Positions 1 to 7,353 of a stretch of DNA of 11,054 nt are shown piece after piece (the stretch's first letter is position 1; each line of letters begins with the position of its first letter). Where the stretch lies: assembly GCF_003435375.1 (NCBI RefSeq), contig NZ_QWGL01000052.1, forward strand, positions 1 to 11,054, given 5' to 3'. Source of the stretch: Clostridium sp. AM34-11AC. Its GTDB lineage: Bacteria > Bacillota > Clostridia > Lachnospirales > Lachnospiraceae. The position numbers were made by a program, and so were the translations under genes. The notes under the pieces were generated by a model. The model did not search any database, was not told where the DNA came from, and was given only the letters and a program-made list of their open reading frames with translations.

Positions 1-74
1 TCAGCCACTTTCACGGCTGATCCGTGAATAATCTAGGTTTAATTTTTTCAGTCTGGGCTTCCCTACATATGCCA

Positions 75-114
75 AAAAGAGCTGCTGACCCAAATATAGT
101 CACACAGCTCTTTT
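75..114 (-). terminator. Rho-independent terminator after the SulP gene
   Basis: A perfect 10-bp inverted repeat (AAAAGAGCTG at 75-84, CAGCTCTTTT at 105-114) encloses a 20-base spacer. The left arm belongs to an A run at 74-78, which reads as a U tract on the minus strand. The T run at 111-114 would also let it work on the plus strand. It lies 37 bases beyond the SulP stop codon, the expected place for that transcript to end. Confidence 0.8.
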
Positions 115-150
115 CAGCTTTGCACAGAAAAACCTTCCTCCGCGCCTTAT

Positions 151-1893
151 TTACTTCTCAAGCATCTTGTCCGCATGGTCAAGGGCTTCCTCAATATTCC
201 TGCAGAAGTTTTCTCTTCCAACAAGATCAACGAATCCGGCTTTCTCCATCGCGCGCATCGGCTGCTCGTTGACATGGGACAGGATCAGAGTCACGCCGTT
301 CTTTTTGCAGCGCTCATAGAGAGCTGTCATGGAGTTCATCGCCGTGCTGTCCGCCGCCGGTACTGCACGCATACGAAGGATCAGGCATCTTGTGCCTTCC
401 CCCACTGTGATCTGATTGATGCGGTCAGCCGCGCCGAAGAATAACGGTCCTGTGAGCTCATAGACTGCAAGCTCCATCGGGATCTGGCGTAAATCTGCCG
501 GGTTGATCTCCTCTGCCGCCGCCTTCAGCTGCGCTTCCTCTAAAGAAGGAATCGCATTTGCCTTTTTCACGCCTTTGGCAGCCTCCTCTTTCTCGCGCTT
601 CTGCTCCTCAAGTTCCTCCACGTGAAGCCAGCTTCTGACTCCCATCTCGTCGCTCATACGCTTCATGAACAGCAGACAGGAAAGCACCATGCCCACCTCG
701 ATGGCTACGACAAGGTCGAAGACTACTGTTAAGAAGAATGTGATCACAAGAACTGCGATATCGCTCTTTGGTGCCGTCTTTGCGAGTCTTGCGAATGTTC
801 TCCACTGGCACATGTTGTAGGCAACCATAAACAGGATCGCCGCGATGGTCGGCATCGGGATCCAGCTTGCGTACGGCATCAGGATCACAAGGATCAGAAG
901 AAGAATGCCAGCATGGACCATTCCGGCTACCGGAGTGCGTCCGCCGTTCTTGATGTTTGCCGCTGTACGGGCGATGGCGCCTGTTGCCGGGATTCCGCCA
1001 AATAAAGCAGAAACAATATTTCCTGCACCCTGGGCCACAAGCTCTGTGTTGGAGCGGTGCTTTCCGCCGATCATGCCGTCCGCGACAACGCAGGAAAGCA
1101 GGGACTCGATGGCTGCCAGGATCGCAATGGTGAAGGCATCCGATAAAGAGCCCTGGATCACGTCATAGCTGAAGGCCGGCATGTGGAACGCCGGGAGCGC
1201 GTTGCTGACGCTGTAGAGGTCACCGATGGTGTTGACCTGTAACGGGAGGAATTTCACCATCACGATACCGGCGAGAACTGCCACTAAGGATCCCGGGATC
1301 TTCTCCGTGATCTTCGGCATCACGATGAGGATCGCCAGACAGACAAGACCTACGATCACCGCATGAACATTCATGGTTCCGAAACCCGCGGCGAAAGCTT
1401 TTAACTTCTGCATGGTCTCGATGGTCTCCATGCCTGCCGGGTATGTGACACCAAAGAAATCCTTTAACTGTCCGATCACGATGGTCACCGCGATACCGGA
1501 GGTGAATCCGGTGGTGATCGTAAACGGGATAAACTTAATTAAGGAACCAAGCTGGCAGAATCCCATGATGACAAGGATGATACCTGCCAGGATTGTTGCG
1601 ACTGCCAGTCCTTCCACACCGCTTCTCGCAACGATACCTGCTACGATCGTAGCGAAGGCCGCTGTCGGTCCTGCGATCTGTACCTGGCTGCCTCCTAAGA
1701 ATGAGATCACAAAGCCTGCCGCGATGGCCGTGTAGATTCCCTGCTCCGGACCCACGCCGGATGCCAGTGCCAGCGCGATGGATAACGGAAGGGCGATGAT
1801 GGCTACGATGATACCCGCTACGACATCAGACATCAGCTGGACACCGGAATACTTCTTCAATGTTGTAAACAACATTGGACGTATCTTTTCCAT
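151..1893 (-). CDS. SulP family inorganic anion transporter with STAS domain
   Basis: This is an inner-membrane transporter of the SulP/SLC26 family, which moves sulfate, bicarbonate or other anions; the substrate cannot be told from sequence. The 580-residue product has a 14-helix-type hydrophobic domain at about 20-412. It shows the family's early signature (PEQGIYTAIAAG near 49-60, then GGSQVQIAGPTAAF at 67-80), the conserved Glu263 in AAIESLLSC, and GGIPATGAIARTAANI at 299-314. A highly charged linker (about 424-470) joins it to a C-terminal STAS domain (about 470-575) with the DST motif around Ser516, the usual site for STAS phosphorylation or nucleotide interaction. I chose ATG 1893 over TTG 1899 because GGAGAG (1901-1906) lies 7 bases from the ATG but only one base from the TTG. 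It has its own promoter and terminator, so it is probably monocistronic. Confidence 0.93.
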   Translation of the reverse strand: MEKIRPMLFTTLKKYSGVQLMSDVVAGIIVAIIALPLSIALALASGVGPEQGIYTAIAAGFVISFLGGSQVQIAGPTAAFATIVAGIVARSGVEGLAVATILAGIILVIMGFCQLGSLIKFIPFTITTGFTSGIAVTIVIGQLKDFFGVTYPAGMETIETMQKLKAFAAGFGTMNVHAVIVGLVCLAILIVMPKITEKIPGSLVAVLAGIVMVKFLPLQVNTIGDLYSVSNALPAFHMPAFSYDVIQGSLSDAFTIAILAAIESLLSCVVADGMIGGKHRSNTELVAQGAGNIVSALFGGIPATGAIARTAANIKNGGRTPVAGMVHAGILLLILVILMPYASWIPMPTIAAILFMVAYNMCQWRTFARLAKTAPKSDIAVLVITFFLTVVFDLVVAIEVGMVLSCLLFMKRMSDEMGVRSWLHVEELEEQKREKEEAAKGVKKANAIPSLEEAQLKAAAEEINPADLRQIPMELAVYELTGPLFFGAADRINQITVGEGTRCLILRMRAVPAADSTAMNSMTALYERCKKNGVTLILSHVNEQPMRAMEKAGFVDLVGRENFCRNIEEALDHADKMLEK

Positions 1894-2023
1894 ACTCAAA
1901 CTCTCCTTTTTTCTTTTCGTGTTCTAAATATAGTAGGATCTTTTTTGTTTTCTAAAGAATTTACCTGAAATTTCTTTTAAAACAAAAAATAACCGCCAGC
2001 CGTAAAAAGACCGACAATTACCT

Positions 2024-2051
2024 ATTATACAGAAAAATAAGGAGCTGTCCA
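2024..2051 (-). promoter_or_regulatory. Sigma-A promoter of the SulP gene
   Basis: Read on the minus strand, TGGACA (2046-2051, 5/6 to the -35 consensus) is separated by 16 bases from a perfect TATAAT (2024-2029). Transcription would start near 2017, giving an unusually long, AT-rich leader of about 120 nt before ATG 1893. Confidence 0.7.
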
Positions 2052-2169
2052 GTTTTTTCGGGATTTTAGCGGAAATAGATATATTTTTAACAGGATGCGC
2101 AGTATGATGACTGATCTTATGCGATCAGGAACCGGGCAACCGCAGTTTCTTGCAGGTAAATGGAGGCAG

Positions 2170-2210
2170 AAAAATCCCCGCACATACCTCTGCCAGGCAC
2201 ATGCGGGGAT
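2170..2210 (-). terminator. Rho-independent terminator after the cystine symporter gene
   Basis: A perfect 9-bp stem (ATCCCCGCA at 2174-2182, TGCGGGGAT at 2202-2210) is followed on the minus strand by a five-base U tract (A run at 2170-2174). It begins seven bases past the symporter stop codon and separates that transcript from the SulP gene. Confidence 0.88.
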
Positions 2211-2216
2211 CTATGA

Positions 2217-3674
2217 TTACTCTGCGTTTTCTTTTTTAGTTTTAGCATTGATACCGGATTGTTCCGCACTTCGTGCTCCCACAATCCTTTCGCTCATGTC
2301 GTTATACGCATCCATATTCAGATTTCCCATCAGCTTATCCACCACAAGGGCATTCGTCAGGGAACCTGTGACGTTGATCATGGTTCTTGCCATATCGATG
2401 ATCGGATCAATCGCTAAGATCGGGCTTACCATACCGAACTGGGCGCCCATGCCGACGCCGGAAAGTCCGACGGAAGCTGCCATCGTGGCTGTTCCCGGGA
2501 TACCAGCGATTCCAAGAGAACCGATCGTAACGACAAAGATCGTCATCACGATCATCGTGATATCGATCGGAGTTCCTGTCACGTTGCAGACATAGATGAT
2601 CAGGAGTGACGGGAAGATACCCGCGCAGCCCTGCATTCCTGCGGTTGTACCGAATCCGGCTACAAAGCTTGCGGTACCCTGGTCAACACCAAGCTTCTTT
2701 GTCAGTGTCTCGATCGTCATCGGAAGACATCCGACACTGGAGCGGGAGGTGAATGCCATCAGCATGGTCGCAAAGGATTTCTTTATGTATACGACCGGAT
2801 TCAGACCGTTGATCACAAGGAAGAGGATCTGAATGATAAACTGAACGACAGCCGCCACATAAAGCGCGATGATAAATTTTCCGACTTCCAGGATGGAGGA
2901 GAGACCTCTCTGCGCGATCGTGTTCGCGAGGAGCGCCATCACAGCCCACGGCATGTAGTCGAGGATCAGGAGCGCCATATTGATCATCGCCTTGTGAGCC
3001 GCGTTGATCAGGTCGTATAACGGCTTCGCCTCTTCCTTGCTCTCATAGTTGATCCACCAGATCGCAAGACCCAGGAATCCGGAGAAGATAACGAGGCCGA
3101 TGATGTTGCTGTCGACCATCGCCTGCACGATGTTTCCCGGGATCAGGTTTTTGATGGTCGTAGCGACCGGGGTAATATCCTTAGCAGTCGCGGTTCCATC
3201 TTCCACGATCGCTGCGCCTTTTCCGACACCGAACAGCGTTCCGATCACGATACCGGTCACAGATGCGATCGCAACCATCCCCATTGTGACTAAAAGTGTC
3301 TTTTTTACGAGCTTCGCCATGCTGCTGCCCTGCTGCATGTTGATGATCACCTGCATGATGGAGATCATGACGAGCGGGACAACGATCATCTTGATCAGGT
3401 TGATGTAGCCGCTTCCGAACATTGCAAACCAGGTTGTCGTCTCTGCGACGAAAGCAACTTCCATCGGTTTATCCGGGAATCCGGCCACAAACTGGATCGC
3501 CAGGCCGAGGACAAGTCCAAGTCCGGTACCGATCATGACTACGGCAGCAAAATCCATGTGCTTTTTATGGTAAAGCACATGGATCAGATAAAACAGAGCA
3601 GCGAGAACAGCGAGGAACGCGATCGTCCGAACGTCGCTGATCATCAGAAACTGCTTTAAAAATACGTTTTCCAT
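2217..3674 (-). CDS. tcyP: L-cystine / amino acid:cation symporter (DAACS family, TcyP-like)
   Basis: A membrane symporter of the dicarboxylate/amino acid:cation family that imports a small acidic or cystine-type substrate with Na+ or H+. It best resembles the TcyP/YdjN cystine branch. In the 485 residues I see the family's order of elements: an N-terminal helix bundle with GSGYINLIKMIVVPLV (88-102), hairpin HP1 AFTSRSSVGCLP (307-318), the unwound TM7 region GTTAGMQGCAG (342-352), HP2 GIAGIPGTATMAA (388-400), and TM8 DPIIDMARTMINVTGS (423-438) with Asp427 and Arg430. The QGCAG form of the TM7 motif matches cystine carriers rather than the NMDGT of glutamate/aspartate carriers. The C-terminus is short and charged. 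AGGAG sits 10 bases before ATG 3674. It lies 81 bases downstream of trmO on the same strand with no clear promoter of its own. The cystine assignment is by resemblance; another amino acid is possible. Confidence 0.88.
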   Translation of the reverse strand: MENVFLKQFLMISDVRTIAFLAVLAALFYLIHVLYHKKHMDFAAVVMIGTGLGLVLGLAIQFVAGFPDKPMEVAFVAETTTWFAMFGSGYINLIKMIVVPLVMISIMQVIINMQQGSSMAKLVKKTLLVTMGMVAIASVTGIVIGTLFGVGKGAAIVEDGTATAKDITPVATTIKNLIPGNIVQAMVDSNIIGLVIFSGFLGLAIWWINYESKEEAKPLYDLINAAHKAMINMALLILDYMPWAVMALLANTIAQRGLSSILEVGKFIIALYVAAVVQFIIQILFLVINGLNPVVYIKKSFATMLMAFTSRSSVGCLPMTIETLTKKLGVDQGTASFVAGFGTTAGMQGCAGIFPSLLIIYVCNVTGTPIDITMIVMTIFVVTIGSLGIAGIPGTATMAASVGLSGVGMGAQFGMVSPILAIDPIIDMARTMINVTGSLTNALVVDKLMGNLNMDAYNDMSERIVGARSAEQSGINAKTKKENAE

Positions 3675-3755
3675 CTTCTTTTAACTCCTGGTGTTTTCCA
3701 ACTTCCTTGTTTTTGGTTTTTGTCCAACTGCACAAATACGGCAGTCCGGATTTTT

Positions 3756-4487
3756 TTACTGCGAAGAGTGAATTTTCTCCACCTGCTTCACATAGAGCGT
3801 CTCTCCCGAAACCGTGAATTTTACCTCATACCCGGCAAATTCCATCCCGTAGACCCGTGCCGGATCTTCCTGGTAGGACGGACGCGGATCCTGGGAAAGA
3901 ACGGTGCGGAGCGGGGCGCGTTTCTCCTCCGGAAGGAGTGTTAAGAACTCCTCCGGGATCCGGACATCGAGCCCGTATTCCTTCGTCTGGTCCGTAAACC
4001 CGCCCTTCGCCTCCGGATGGCTGTCCGCGAAGGGAATATACGGCTTGATATCAAAGACCGGCGTCCCATCCATCATATCCGCCCCTGTCACCACAAGGAC
4101 CGGCATTCCGTTCTCCCCGGTTTCCACCGCCTTTAAGCGGACCACGGAGAGCCCCAGTGAATTCGGGCGAAACGAAGATCTCGTCGCAAACACGCCGACT
4201 CTCGTGTTTCCGCCGAGCCGCGGCGGGCGGACGGTCGGAGACCACTTCTTCGGATCCCTCACATTTTCGGAAAACTCCCAGATCAGCCAGAGATGGGAGA
4301 ATTCTTCGATCCCGCGGACTGCGTCCGGATTGGAAAACTCCGGTTCAAATACGATCCGAGACTCCAGCTCTCCTGTGAGGCCGCTCTGCCTGGGGATCCC
4401 GAACTTTGTCGGAAAATCCGTGAGGATCCTGGCAACTGGGCGGATCCTGTGATCCGTATTTCCCGATCCCGATTCTTTCACTGACAT
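3756..4487 (-). CDS. trmO: tRNA (N6-threonylcarbamoyladenosine(37)-N6)-methyltransferase TrmO
   Basis: TrmO (formerly YaeB/TsaA) is a cytoplasmic, SAM-dependent methylase. It N6-methylates the t6A37 base next to the anticodon of ANN-decoding tRNAs, which fine-tunes decoding. The 243-residue protein carries the family's beta-barrel signatures in order: PRQSGL (32-37), EEFSHLWLIWEF (61-72), RPPRLGGN (87-94), VGVFATRSSFRPNSLGLS (97-114), DMMDGTPVFDIKPY (137-150), and QDPRPSY (199-205) in the smaller C-terminal domain. Length is typical. AGGAG lies 7 bases before ATG 4487. The first 12 or so residues are a polar extension before the domain. It follows the patatin-like gene by 130 bases on the same strand without an obvious terminator, so the two may share a transcript, although their functions are unrelated. 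Confidence 0.93.
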   Translation of the reverse strand: MSVKESGSGNTDHRIRPVARILTDFPTKFGIPRQSGLTGELESRIVFEPEFSNPDAVRGIEEFSHLWLIWEFSENVRDPKKWSPTVRPPRLGGNTRVGVFATRSSFRPNSLGLSVVRLKAVETGENGMPVLVVTGADMMDGTPVFDIKPYIPFADSHPEAKGGFTDQTKEYGLDVRIPEEFLTLLPEEKRAPLRTVLSQDPRPSYQEDPARVYGMEFAGYEVKFTVSGETLYVKQVEKIHSSQ

Positions 4488-4617
4488 AGGCGCTCTCCTT
4501 CCTTCTTTTCACTGACTGTTTCCTGTTCCCGGTCTTGTTTTTCACCGGTCACACGCTGGATGCCAGGAACATTTTGGAAATTCCGACTGTCCCATCATTT
4601 CAGGACACAGATCCTTC

Positions 4618-5523
4618 TTATCCAATATCGAGCCATTCTTTCAACGCAGCCATCTGTTTCTTTGCGTCGAGAACTCCGACCTGATACGTCTTTTCGATCT
4701 CCTCTGCACTTCTCGAAGTCCTGCTGATCGTGAGCGGTACACTCGGCCGGATCACAAAGATCTTTCCTTCTTTTTCCAGATTCTCGATCCTGCGGATGCT
4801 GCGGTTGTACTCCACCGAGCGGTTCTTTAACACCTCGGCAAATTTCGGGTACTTCCGGTACATAAGATCCGCCATCCAGGCATTCTCCGGCTTTTTCCGG
4901 TACTCCAGATCACGGGTCAGAACGACAACATCCTTTGTAAAACCGAGTTTCATGAATGCCTCGACCGGAACGCTGTCGGTACAGCCGCCGTCGAGAAGCT
5001 TTCTGCCGCCCAGCTCCACAAACTTTGAGACATACGGGAGCGACGCTGACGCGCGGATATAATCGATATCCTTCTTCATGTCATGAAGCTTCGCGTAGAC
5101 AGGTGTTCCCTTCTCCACATCGCTGCAGACCACATAGAAATCCGTTTTCTCCTTATTGCGGTCGAACGCCTCATAATCATAAGGATCCAGGACCTCCGGA
5201 AGTTCATGGTAACAGAAATCCGTGTCCACAAAGTTTCCGGTCCGTATCATGTTCTCAGCGCTCATAAAGCGTTTGTCCGCACAGTATTTTTTATAATACC
5301 GGATACTTCTCCCCCGCTGCCCGGACAGGAAACTGCATCCATGGACTGCGCCTGCCGAGACACCGATCACGCCGTCAAATTCAAGCCCCTCATCCAGAAA
5401 GACATCGAGCACCCCCGCGGTATAGATCCCGCGCATGCCGCCGCCTTCGAGAACAAGACCTGTCTTATTCTTTGCTCTATCTTCACTTTCATTGTTCAAA
5501 AGCTCTTTTCTCTCCTGCTCCAA
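4618..5523 (-). CDS. Patatin-like phospholipase family protein (TTG start)
   Basis: A predicted serine lipid hydrolase of the bacterial patatin/RssA class, which uses a Ser-Asp dyad. The 301-residue product has the oxyanion-hole loop GGGMRG (27-32), the nucleophile elbow GVSAG with Ser56 (54-58), and the DGG motif with catalytic Asp178 (178-180), so all active-site parts are present. There is no signal peptide or membrane helix, so it is cytoplasmic or peripheral. The start is TTG at 5523, supported by a near-perfect AGGAGG (5532-5538, minus strand) eight bases upstream. The next in-frame ATG is within the GGGMRG loop and would destroy the enzyme. The C-terminal region (about 230-301) resembles the extension seen in clostridial patatin proteins of this type. 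The physiological lipid substrate is unknown. Confidence 0.9.
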   Translation of the reverse strand: MEQERKELLNNESEDRAKNKTGLVLEGGGMRGIYTAGVLDVFLDEGLEFDGVIGVSAGAVHGCSFLSGQRGRSIRYYKKYCADKRFMSAENMIRTGNFVDTDFCYHELPEVLDPYDYEAFDRNKEKTDFYVVCSDVEKGTPVYAKLHDMKKDIDYIRASASLPYVSKFVELGGRKLLDGGCTDSVPVEAFMKLGFTKDVVVLTRDLEYRKKPENAWMADLMYRKYPKFAEVLKNRSVEYNRSIRRIENLEKEGKIFVIRPSVPLTISRTSRSAEEIEKTYQVGVLDAKKQMAALKEWLDIG

Positions 5524-5531
5524 TGTTTTTT

Positions 5532-5538
5532 CCTCCTT
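5532..5538 (-). promoter_or_regulatory. Ribosome binding site that decides the TTG start of the patatin-like gene
   Basis: AAGGAGG on the minus strand, eight bases before TTG 5523, is an optimal Shine-Dalgarno sequence. No ATG lies at a usable distance, so it fixes the rare start codon. Confidence 0.8.
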
Positions 5539-5561
5539 TCATAAAAGGGTGTCGGATTCCT

Positions 5562-5590
5562 ATTTTACAACGAATGCGGCTCCCCGTCAA
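5562..5590 (-). promoter_or_regulatory. Sigma-A promoter of the patatin-like gene
   Basis: On the minus strand TTGACG (5585-5590, 5/6) and TAAAAT (5562-5567, 5/6) are spaced by exactly 17 bases. Transcription would begin near 5555, leaving a leader of about 30 nt. The box pair is straddled by the inverted repeat at 5572-5603. Confidence 0.65.
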
Positions 5591-5603
5591 GGAAGCCGCA
5601 TTC
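5572..5603 (-). repeat. 10-bp inverted repeat over the patatin-like gene promoter (possible operator)
   Basis: GAATGCGGCT (5572-5581) and AGCCGCATTC (5594-5603) are perfect arms around a 12-base centre. The -35 box lies in the centre and one arm fills the -35/-10 spacer. No U tract follows on either strand, so a regulator-binding site fits better than a terminator. That is inference. Confidence 0.5.
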
Positions 5604-5622
5604 TGCAAGTCCATATAAGTTT

Positions 5623-5760
5623 TATCATCGGTTACAGTACACGGGCACTCCATGCCCGCGCACTGTAACTGGATTTTGCCGATGCTTCGCATTCCGAATC
5701 GGCAAAATACGCGGTCATAACGGTATCATACGGAATTTTCAGTTCAGAAAATTCCTACCC
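5623..5760. repeat. Cluster of three consecutive hairpins in the hydrogenase-patatin gap
   Basis: Three strong inverted repeats follow one another without coding potential. The first has arms GTTACAGT (5631-5638) and ACTGTAAC (5662-5669) with an inner CGGGCA/TGCCCG stem (5642-5647, 5653-5658). The second is 11 bp, ATTTTGCCGAT (5673-5683) with ATCGGCAAAAT (5698-5708). The third is 9 bp, GGAATTTTC (5732-5740) with GAAAATTCC (5747-5755). TATCATCG occurs just before the first hairpin (5623-5630) and again in the loop of the hydrogenase terminator-like hairpin (5773-5780). None is followed by a long U tract. It may be a structured RNA, a dispersed intergenic repeat, or a transcript-stabilising 3' region of the hydrogenase mRNA. 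I recognise no named family. Confidence 0.6.
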
Positions 5761-5763
5761 ATG

Positions 5764-5788
5764 AAAAGTAACTATCATCGTTACTTTT
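5764..5788 (-). terminator. Terminator-like hairpin overlapping the hydrogenase stop codon
   Basis: A perfect 9-bp stem (AAAAGTAAC at 5764-5772, GTTACTTTT at 5780-5788) has a 7-base loop. On the minus strand it starts within the TAA stop codon. The only U's are within the 3' arm and the stem is AT-rich, so it would be a weak terminator on its own. Confidence 0.45.
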
Positions 5789-7310
5789 AATCGACCAGTT
5801 TATCCAGTTCGCTCACATACTCGGTCTTGTCGCTCGTCACATGCCCGGCTTTTCCCGCATAGAGATTTACCGCAACCTGAGATTTTTTGACCGGCTGCAT
5901 CGTTCCGGCACCTGCAACGCAGCCGCCCGGGCATGCCATTCCTTCCAGAAGATAGCCGTTGTACTTTCCGGCTTTGGCGAGCTGAAGGAGTTTCTTGCAC
6001 TCCTTTAAGCCTTCCGCGTTCGCAACCTTGATCTCCTTCTCCGGATACATCTGTGCGATCACATCCACCACGGATTTCGCGACACCGCCGGCAACCGCAA
6101 AGTTTCGTCCATCCTTCGATGCAGCATTGACTCCGCCTTCATCCTCCTCGATATTTTCGATGTCGACATGGCGCGCATCAAAGATTCCCGCCATCTCCTC
6201 GAAGGTCAGGACAAAATCCACATCGCTGCGCACGGAAGTCCGCATCGCCTCCAGCTTTTTCGCCGCGCACGGTCCGATAAAGACAACTTTCCCTTTCTCA
6301 TGTTTCTTCTTAATGAGTCGCGCTGTCAGCGTCATCGGTGTCAATGCCATCGAGATGCAGTTCGAGTAGTCCGGGAACAGCTTTTTCGCCATCACCGACC
6401 ATGCAGGACAGCAGGAGGTCGCCATAAACGGAAGCTGTTCCGGAACTTCTTTCACGAAGTCCTCCGCCTCCTGGACTGCACATAAATCCGCGCCGATGGC
6501 AACCTCAAAGACATCCGCAAATCCGAGCGCTTTCATAGCCGCACGGAGTTTTCCGGGTGTGACCTTCTGTCCGAACTGACCGACAAACGCCGGTGCCACA
6601 GCCGCATAAACGCGCTCGCCCGTCTGGATTGCGCGGATGACCTGGAAGATCTGGGATTTGTCTGCGATCGCACCAAACGGGCAGTTCACAAGGCACTGTC
6701 CGCAGGACACGCACTTATTATAGTCGATATCTGCCTTTCCGTTCATGTCGGAGTGGATCGCATCCATGCCGCACGCCGCCGCACACGGACGTTCCTGGAT
6801 GATGATCGCATGGTACGCACAGACATTGGCACACTGTCCGCACCGGATACACTTATCCGGGTCGATCTTCGATCTTCCGTTCGTCCGGTCAAGCGTCACG
6901 GCATCCTTCGGGCAGACCTCCACGCACGGATGTGCCAGGCAGCCCTGACAGCCGTCTGTCACGTAAACACGCTTTTCCGGACATGCGTTGCACGCAAATT
7001 TGATCACGTTGATGAGCGGCGGCGTGTAGTAAGTCTCCGGTTTGTCCGCCTCCTCGATCCCTGTTGAGACAGGCGCCGGATCCGCTGCCCCGCGGTACGG
7101 AAGTCCCATCGCAAGCCGCAGTCTCTCGCTCACGATCGCCCTCTCCAAAAAAACATCGTTTCTGAAATTTCCGACTTCTCCCGGAATGATCTTATACGGA
7201 AGCTCCTCAATCCGTTTGTCCACCGGCCATTCCGTGTGATACGCCATTCTTGCCACTTCCCTGAAGATCCGATGGCGGATCTCCTGGATTCTTGTCTCTA
7301 CGCCTCTCAT
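5787..7310 (-). CDS. [FeFe] hydrogenase with N-terminal 4Fe-4S ferredoxin domains (group B type)
   Basis: A cytoplasmic iron-only hydrogenase that reduces protons to H2, or oxidises H2, with electrons passed along Fe-S clusters. The 507-residue protein has no signal peptide or membrane segment. Its N-terminal third is cysteine-rich: Cys107/110/121/124/129/133, CIRCGQCANVC (154-164), Cys176/180, and CVSCGQCLVNCP (200-211), enough for several 4Fe-4S clusters. The H-cluster domain has all three loops: L1 TSCCPAW (298-304), L2 GPCAAKK (346-352) and L3 EGMACPGGCVAGAG (456-469). GPCAAKK in place of MPCxxKxxE, and AGAG in place of GGGQ, match the group B family rather than classical HydA1. ATG 7310 is preferred to ATG 7340 because GGAGG (7318-7322) stands 7 bases upstream. 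Maturases HydEFG are not in the window. The physiological direction and partner are inferred, not visible. Confidence 0.93.
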   Translation of the reverse strand: MRGVETRIQEIRHRIFREVARMAYHTEWPVDKRIEELPYKIIPGEVGNFRNDVFLERAIVSERLRLAMGLPYRGAADPAPVSTGIEEADKPETYYTPPLINVIKFACNACPEKRVYVTDGCQGCLAHPCVEVCPKDAVTLDRTNGRSKIDPDKCIRCGQCANVCAYHAIIIQERPCAAACGMDAIHSDMNGKADIDYNKCVSCGQCLVNCPFGAIADKSQIFQVIRAIQTGERVYAAVAPAFVGQFGQKVTPGKLRAAMKALGFADVFEVAIGADLCAVQEAEDFVKEVPEQLPFMATSCCPAWSVMAKKLFPDYSNCISMALTPMTLTARLIKKKHEKGKVVFIGPCAAKKLEAMRTSVRSDVDFVLTFEEMAGIFDARHVDIENIEEDEGGVNAASKDGRNFAVAGGVAKSVVDVIAQMYPEKEIKVANAEGLKECKKLLQLAKAGKYNGYLLEGMACPGGCVAGAGTMQPVKKSQVAVNLYAGKAGHVTSDKTEYVSELDKLVD

Positions 7311-7353
7311 AAGCTTTCCTCCAATCATGATTGTCCTCATGGATTTCCCTGTC

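Larger units (their letters stand above)
1894..2216. other. Intergenic region between the SulP and cystine symporter genes
   Basis: This stretch of about 320 bases has no credible gene. From right to left it holds the symporter's terminator (2170-2210), a segment without recognisable structure (about 2052-2169), the SulP promoter (2024-2051), and an AT-rich SulP leader of roughly 120 bases. I found no convincing riboswitch fold in the leader. A short overlapping plus-strand reading frame that runs from here into the symporter gene is judged spurious. Confidence 0.7.

Noticed and set aside
2095..2595. 166-residue plus-strand open frame
   Set aside because: It begins in the intergenic region and then runs antisense through the symporter gene. 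There is no ribosome site and it crosses the terminator; composition follows the opposite strand's codons.
151..3674. A sulfur-uptake operon of the SulP and cystine transporters
   Set aside because: A strong terminator and a separate promoter lie between them, and the SulP substrate is unknown, so adjacency alone does not support it.
3741..3762. GCAGT/ACTGC repeat with a T run as a trmO terminator
   Set aside because: The stem is only 5 bp around a 12-base loop. The T run lies in the loop on the plus strand, the wrong side for trmO.
4570..4617. Weak hairpin after the patatin-like gene as a terminator
   Set aside because: The stem is bulged with a G:U pair and no U tract follows. Read-through into trmO is as likely.
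5623..5788. CRISPR array
   Set aside because: The stems differ in sequence and there are no regular direct repeats with spacers, nor any cas gene nearby.
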